Source of the DNA: Bacillota bacterium
Lineage (GTDB): Bacteria; Bacillota; Clostridia; Lachnospirales; Lachnospiraceae
Reading direction: 5' to 3'
Length of the DNA: 10,871 bases
Assembly (NCBI GenBank): GCA_023414985.1
Contig: JAEZLY010000269.1
Span: 1 to 10,871 of the forward strand
Made by a program: the position numbers and the translations under genes. Under the pieces are notes generated by a model. That model was not told the origin of the DNA. It ran no database searches and saw only the letters and a list, made by a program, of their open reading frames with translations. Shown here piece after piece: positions 6,798 to 10,871 of the stretch; position 1 is the stretch's first letter, and every line of letters begins with the position of its first letter.

Positions 6798-6804
6798 CTC
6801 CTTT
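6798..6804 (-). promoter_or_regulatory. Ribosome binding site that fixes the glycohydrolase start
   Basis: AAAGGAG read leftward at 6804-6798 overlaps the stop codon of the preceding permease gene (6805-6803). An in-frame GTG at 6798-6796 shares its first base with this site and so cannot be used from it. The ATG at 6789-6787 is eight bases downstream, the normal distance. The protein therefore starts MIQQDYIERT. Confidence 0.85.
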
Positions 6805-7627
6805 ATGACTTTATACTGCCGGCAGTCATACCTTCTATAAAATAATTCTGCAGCATGATAAATACAAATACAATCGGGATCATGGATATCATTCCGGCAG
6901 TAAATATCATTGCCAGATTGGATCCCTTTTCTGCAACGAATAATACGTATCTGGTTGATACTGTTTTTAACACGGTATCCTGTAAGAAGGTATTTGCAAC
7001 AGTAAACTCGTTCCATGTACTGACAAACACAATCAATGCAATCGTAGTGGCAATCGGCTTGGACAGTGGGAAAATGATCTTCCTAATCACCTGAAATGTG
7101 GTACATCCGTCAATCACGGCTGCTTCACTAAGTTCATTCGGAATCCCCAGAATAAAGGTCCTTGCTAAAAGTATGTTAAACGGAAGGTTCATCGCTATAT
7201 AGATCAAGATCAATCCCATATGGTTGTTGACCAGATTCATCTCAGAGAAATTATAATACAGCGGGGCAAGATAAGACAACAAAGGAATCGACATGGCTAC
7301 ACCAAAGTAGATAATCAGAAAGTTCTTTATCCTGATATTAGTTTTTGCCATAAAATAACCCATCAGCATAGAAAACAGTAAAACCACTAAGGTCGTAACG
7401 ATACTCACCGTAATACTGTTCAGGTATGCCCTTGCATAACCTCCAATCCGCCATGCATCCACAAAGTTATCCAAATTTGCCTGTGTAGGAAAGCCTATCG
7501 GAAATTTCTTAATCTCCTTATCTGTACGAAAAGAGTTAAATGCAATGATAATAATCGGTATGATTTGGAAAGCTGCTACGAGCATCAGAAACAAATGTAA
7601 AGTAGTACGCTTGATTTTTCTTTTCAT
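6803..7627 (-). CDS. Carbohydrate ABC transporter permease, MalG type (CUT1)
   Basis: A 274-residue inner membrane protein of the binding-protein-dependent transport family, the second half of a heterodimeric sugar permease. About six membrane segments are visible, near residues 8-31, 70-92, 104-124, 136-158, 190-208 and 239-262. The cytoplasmic EAA loop ELSEAAVIDGCTTFQVIRKI begins near residue 165, with EAA at 168-170, Gly174 and the closing Pro at 187; it docks the ATPase. The ATG at 7627 follows GGGGAGGA, which overlaps the end of the upstream permease gene, with only 5 bp between the two genes. The stop overlaps the ribosome binding site of the glycohydrolase gene, so translation of all three is probably coupled. 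It works with the 7633-8514 permease and the 8613-10010 lipoprotein. The sugar is not evident from the permease. Confidence 0.93.
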   Translation of the reverse strand: MKRKIKRTTLHLFLMLVAAFQIIPIIIIAFNSFRTDKEIKKFPIGFPTQANLDNFVDAWRIGGYARAYLNSITVSIVTTLVVLLFSMLMGYFMAKTNIRIKNFLIIYFGVAMSIPLLSYLAPLYYNFSEMNLVNNHMGLILIYIAMNLPFNILLARTFILGIPNELSEAAVIDGCTTFQVIRKIIFPLSKPIATTIALIVFVSTWNEFTVANTFLQDTVLKTVSTRYVLFVAEKGSNLAMIFTAGMISMIPIVFVFIMLQNYFIEGMTAGSIKS

Positions 7628-7632
7628 ACTTA

Positions 7633-8514
7633 CTAATCCTCCCCTCTCTTTCTAATTAACGCAAAGACTCCCAGGATAGCAAAGGAGAGAATAGCCTGGA
7701 CAACAGCAATAGAGCTGGCATATCCGGCTTGATATTTAAATAATGAATTCTTATAAAGCATGGTAGATAGCAGCTCTGATCCTGCTCCGCCCTTGGTCAT
7801 AACCCAGACATACTCAAAGGTACCGATTGACCAGACCATGGTAGAGGTAATAATGAAAATAATTGTATTCTTAATCCCGGGTATTGTAACATATCTCATT
7901 TTTTCCAAAGTGCTGGCACCTTCTACGTCGGCTACCTCGTATAAGGAGGGATCAATTTGCTGAAGTCCGCTCATGAAAATTACCAGAACAAAGCCCCACC
8001 AATGCCAGTTGTCTACCATCGCCACCGATAAAAGTGCGTTTTTCGGAGCCAACCAGTCCCTTGCTATAAAATCGAGATGAAGCTTCTCAAATATAACGTT
8101 GATACCGAAATATGGATTATAAAAGGTAGCAAATATTTTACCAGCAATTGCGGCTGATATTACATACGGAAGGAAGTAAATCGTTCTGTATACTATCTGC
8201 CCTTTTTTAATTTTCGAAAGGAAATAACCTATTACAAAGCCAAGGATAATCGGTATGGTTAAAAATACCATCATCCATTTTAAGTTATTGAATAGCGCCT
8301 GATAAAACTCAACATCGTGAAACAACTGAACGTAATTCTCTAAACCGATAAAACGTTTTTTACCTATACCGCTCCATTCTGTAAAAGAGCTATAGACTGT
8401 ATTCAGTGACGGTACAATTACCAACAGAAAATGGTACAAAAAGATTGGTAAGACTATAAAATAAGCTATTTTATTTGCCCTTTTTTCAAATGCTGCTTTT
8501 GATTTTTTTACCAT
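7633..8514 (-). CDS. Carbohydrate ABC transporter permease, MalF/UgpA type (CUT1)
   Basis: A 293-residue inner membrane protein, first of the permease pair. Membrane segments are visible near residues 16-38, 78-100, 110-131, 160-184, 216-238 and 266-287, six as usual for the short MalF/UgpA form without the large periplasmic P2 loop of enteric MalF. The EAA loop YEVADVEGASTLEKMRYVTI begins at 192, with Gly199 and Pro212 in the expected places. The ATG at 8514 has AAGGAG five bases upstream. A 98-bp gap with a hairpin separates it from the binding-protein gene; the partner permease starts 5 bp after its stop. No ATPase gene is visible; Firmicutes often use a shared MsmX-type ATPase for such cassettes. 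Confidence 0.93.
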   Translation of the reverse strand: MVKKSKAAFEKRANKIAYFIVLPIFLYHFLLVIVPSLNTVYSSFTEWSGIGKKRFIGLENYVQLFHDVEFYQALFNNLKWMMVFLTIPIILGFVIGYFLSKIKKGQIVYRTIYFLPYVISAAIAGKIFATFYNPYFGINVIFEKLHLDFIARDWLAPKNALLSVAMVDNWHWWGFVLVIFMSGLQQIDPSLYEVADVEGASTLEKMRYVTIPGIKNTIIFIITSTMVWSIGTFEYVWVMTKGGAGSELLSTMLYKNSLFKYQAGYASSIAVVQAILSFAILGVFALIRKRGED

Positions 8515-8554
8515 GTTTGCTCCTTATAGATTACTGTCCTATATGTAAAAATCA

Positions 8555-8588
8555 ATGTAATAGAAGGAGAAATCTCCTTCTATTACAT
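8555..8588 (-). other. Intra-operon hairpin between binding-protein and permease genes
   Basis: Sixteen-base arms (8588-8573 and 8570-8555) are perfectly complementary around AA; in RNA two or so central pairs open to form the loop. Read leftward it is followed by TGATTTTTAC, a weak U tract three bases after the stem. It lies 24 bp after the stop of the binding-protein gene and 40 bp before the permease start. This is the classic place for a stem that protects the upstream message end and partly terminates, giving more binding protein than permease. Arm pairing is seen directly; the effect is inferred. Confidence 0.75.
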
Positions 8589-8612
8589 CAATTCACTACG
8601 ACCTATATCTGA

Positions 8613-10010
8613 TTAAGGGAGAACTGGCATTGCGCCGGCTCCTCGTTCTTTATCAGTTAAAGTCTGTACCTGTGTCAAATAATCCGGAATGGAAATATTA
8701 TTCTCCATCACGTTTACGATACCTTCATAGATATACACTCGCGTCTCCGGGGGATAGAATGCATAGGTTGTATATCCGTAGTCACCTTTATTTAACGAAT
8801 CATTTAACATCGTCCACATATTTTGTACAACAGGATCCAGTGCCCCGAACTCGGATGCATCAATTGACATCGGCGCTACATCTAGGCCTGCTGCCAGGAA
8901 ATCACTCTGAATATCCTGAGAAAGTAATTTATTAAGAAGATATCCGGCCAAATCAGGAGCTTCCGTATCCTTGGAAACACACCACATACCGCCAACTGCG
9001 ATCGGTAAGTGAGGCTTTTCTGTATCATTGATGGCAGGATGCAGCATGACTCCGATTTTATCCTTCTGTGCCTGATCCAAAGGTGTAATCCAATAGGTAG
9101 CCCAAGTACCTTCTAATTTAAATAAAGCCTTATCGTTAGTAAATGCATTGATGGCATCATCGCTTGTTAAAACATAGGACTTGCCATCTGCCAAATATCC
9201 CTTATCATGCCAGTTCTTATAAGTTTCAATCGTCTTGACAAATGCATCGTCCGTCCATTTTGCTCCGTTATTTCCCTGCAGAACGTCCTTCACTAAGCTT
9301 CTGCCGGTATAGCTCAACATAACGGATAAGTACCATTCCTGAGCCCACGGCCAATCCTGTGAACCAAGCATAATCGGCGTATAACCGTTATCCTGTGCAA
9401 GCTGAAGGGCATTTTCAAATTCTGCCTTGGTATCGATATCTTCTGCTGTAAGTCCAAGCTTAGCCATGATGTCTTTATTATACCACAGAACAATACCTTC
9501 ATAGCCGTAAGGTAAGGTATAGACCTTATCATTTACCTTGGACAGGTTGTAAGCCCAGTCAAACAGAGTATCACTCCACTTGCCATTCTCAGCATAGGAG
9601 GTTACGTCTAATAGCAAATCTTCCTTTACATATTGAGCCACATCTGCCGGAGAATCAAGTACAAAAAGATCCGGTTTATCATTGGAGCTCATTCTGGTAT
9701 TTGTGATGTCTTTTCCTTGAGCAGATGAAAATTTCAGCTTATAATTTGTCTTGTTCTCCGTATTGTATTCACTGATGAATTTGCTGAAGGTCTCTTCAAG
9801 TGTTGCGATTTGCTTCTCTTCTGTGGAAGGAACTGATACTTCAAACTCTTTTTCCTCCGCAGTACCTTCTTTACTTTGATCGGTTACTTTAGAATCTGTT
9901 GCTGTGTCATTCGGCTTTGCTGCATTTTCAGGTTTTGAACAACCATACATACCAATGGATGTCAATATCAGACAGCAAATCAACGCTACAATTGATACTC
10001 TCTTTTTCAT
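8613..10010 (-). CDS. Extracellular sugar-binding lipoprotein of the CUT1 ABC transporter
   Basis: A 465-residue solute-binding protein of family 1. Residues 1-23 are a lipoprotein signal peptide and Cys24 (…SIGMYGC) is the lipidation site; the residue before Gly is Tyr, a little outside the usual lipobox. A Ser/Thr/Lys/Glu-rich linker (25-58) tethers the domain to the membrane. The mature part shows the family pattern: KPDLFVLDSPADVAQYVKEDLLLDVTSY, LPYGYEGIVLWYNKDIMAKLGL and an aromatic-rich patch (DWPWAQEWYLS, EGTWATYWITP) of the kind that stacks on sugar rings. The ATG at 10010 is preceded by AAAGGAGAGAG. It follows the ribokinase gene by 18 bp and delivers its ligand to the two permeases. 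The ligand is unknown; the ribokinase and ARH-like enzyme point to a ribose-containing glycoside. Confidence 0.92.
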   Translation of the reverse strand: MKKRVSIVALICCLILTSIGMYGCSKPENAAKPNDTATDSKVTDQSKEGTAEEKEFEVSVPSTEEKQIATLEETFSKFISEYNTENKTNYKLKFSSAQGKDITNTRMSSNDKPDLFVLDSPADVAQYVKEDLLLDVTSYAENGKWSDTLFDWAYNLSKVNDKVYTLPYGYEGIVLWYNKDIMAKLGLTAEDIDTKAEFENALQLAQDNGYTPIMLGSQDWPWAQEWYLSVMLSYTGRSLVKDVLQGNNGAKWTDDAFVKTIETYKNWHDKGYLADGKSYVLTSDDAINAFTNDKALFKLEGTWATYWITPLDQAQKDKIGVMLHPAINDTEKPHLPIAVGGMWCVSKDTEAPDLAGYLLNKLLSQDIQSDFLAAGLDVAPMSIDASEFGALDPVVQNMWTMLNDSLNKGDYGYTTYAFYPPETRVYIYEGIVNVMENNISIPDYLTQVQTLTDKERGAGAMPVLP

Positions 10011-10028
10011 AACTCTCTCCTTTTTATT

Positions 10029-10871
10029 TTATTTATTCTCTTTACGTAACTCCTGAGTCAGCCTGTCAATTGATCTTCTTTCCGGAATTGAACTCTGCGC
10101 TCCTTTTTGAGTTACGACTACAGACGATACAATATTGGCAAATTCGATTGCCTCTTGGGTGCTCTTTCCCTCGGCCAACGCAACAGCCAAAGCGCCGACA
10201 AAGCTGTCACCGGCTGCTGTTGTATCTTTGGCCTTCACCTTACGCACCGGATAGATCACTGTTTCTTCCGCATTTGTATGAAGCGCGCCTCGCTCTCCCA
10301 AGGTAACAATCACATTATTTGCGCCTCTTTCTCTCAGCTTTTGGGCTGCCGTCTCCACCGATTCAAGATCAAGACCGGTTCCATTCATCATCTTGAGCAG
10401 CTCTGTCTCATTGGGCGTTAGATAATCAATCATCTTAATTGTTTCATCGGGTATAGCCTCGGGTGCCGGTGCCGGATTTAATATCACCGTCTTCTTCAGC
10501 TCTTTCGCCCTATGTATCGCATAATAAATAGCATCATATGGTATTTCCATCTGCAGCATAACGATATCACATTCTTGAAATAGCGCATCCTTCTGCTTCA
10601 AATACTCTATATCACATTCCGTATTAGCTCCGGGTATAACAACGATACTATTATCTCCGTCTGCGTTGATATAAATTAAGGCTGTTCCTGTATTATGGCA
10701 ATTGCTGATCTTTAAATTTGTGACATCCACATTGCTGTTGATTAAAGCTTCCTTTTGGATTCGGCCAAACTCATCGTCTCCTATGCAGCCTAAAATTTTC
10801 ACAGAGCCTCCGAGCTTACCAACCGCACATGCCTGGTTTGCTCCCTTACCTCCGGGGATATAACGAAGTTC
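10029..10871 (-). CDS. rbsK: Ribokinase (PfkB family), partial (5' end beyond window)
   Basis: Phosphorylates D-ribose to ribose 5-phosphate with ATP. 280 residues are visible; the frame runs open to the right edge, so the start lies outside. The first visible residues, ELRYIPGGKGANQACAVGKLGGS, contain the ribose-binding GGKGANQ signature of RbsK, which shows that the in-frame GTG at 10802 is internal. Further on are NPAPAP, the LTPNETE stretch, and the C-terminal signature DTTAAGDSF with the catalytic Asp at visible residue 222; DTxAAGDxF is the ribokinase form of the PfkB motif. The tail VTQKGAQSSIP also matches RbsK. With a family length near 309, about 30 to 35 residues are missing. It is upstream of the binding-protein gene by 18 bp in the same operon, so its sugar is presumably released from what the transporter brings in. 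Confidence 0.9.
   Translation of the reverse strand, partial: ELRYIPGGKGANQACAVGKLGGSVKILGCIGDDEFGRIQKEALINSNVDVTNLKISNCHNTGTALIYINADGDNSIVVIPGANTECDIEYLKQKDALFQECDIVMLQMEIPYDAIYYAIHRAKELKKTVILNPAPAPEAIPDETIKMIDYLTPNETELLKMMNGTGLDLESVETAAQKLRERGANNVIVTLGERGALHTNAEETVIYPVRKVKAKDTTAAGDSFVGALAVALAEGKSTQEAIEFANIVSSVVVTQKGAQSSIPERRSIDRLTQELRKENK

Noticed and set aside
10029..10802. Ribokinase gene starting at the GTG at 10802
   Set aside because: The same frame continues to the right edge and encodes the conserved GGKGANQ signature upstream of this GTG, so the start lies outside the window.

Overview
The window looks like chromosome of a low-to-moderate-GC Firmicute, most likely a gut Clostridia/Lachnospiraceae-type anaerobe. 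The evidence is AGGAG-type ribosome binding sites before nearly every gene, Gram-positive signal and lipoprotein peptides, a PTS mannitol transporter closest to the Bacillus/Clostridium IICB form, and a CUT1 sugar ABC cassette without its own ATPase. The taxonomic placement is inferred from gene style, not from a marker gene. No rRNA, tRNA, CRISPR array, insertion sequence or phage gene was seen.

Left part (1-2900). A mannitol PTS permease gene (mtlA, IIC-IIB), cut by the left edge, reads leftward. A flavin-binding split-barrel protein of the pyridoxamine-phosphate-oxidase-like family reads rightward, divergent from it. The 391-bp region between them holds two good sigma-A-type promoters (TTGAAA-17-TATAAT for mtlA, TTGAAA-17-TATAGT for the flavoprotein). 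Each has a perfect inverted repeat where a repressor could act: a 16-bp palindrome just downstream of the mtlA start point, and an ATGACA/TGTCAT repeat framing the other -10 box. A hotdog-fold acyl-CoA thioesterase follows, with its own promoter and a terminator shared with the convergent gene to its right.

Middle part (2902-4605). A single-gene unit reading leftward encodes an exported protein with a signal peptide, a small N-terminal domain and about nine TPR repeats.

Right part (4576-10871). A leftward operon enters from beyond the right edge: ribokinase (5' end outside the window), sugar-binding lipoprotein, two MalF/MalG-type permeases, then a three-part protein with an N-terminal ADP-ribosylglycohydrolase (ARH/DraG) fold and C-terminal beta-sandwich domains. 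A terminator follows. Intergenic gaps are 18, 98, 5 and 13 bp. The 98-bp gap holds a near-perfect hairpin that probably sets the binding-protein/permease ratio.

The most interesting reading is that this operon imports a ribose-containing glycoside, cleaves its glycosidic bond in the cytoplasm with the ARH-like enzyme, and phosphorylates the freed ribose with ribokinase. The substrate is not known. The CUT1 transporter (used for glycosides and oligosaccharides rather than free ribose) and the glycohydrolase-kinase pairing are what suggest it.
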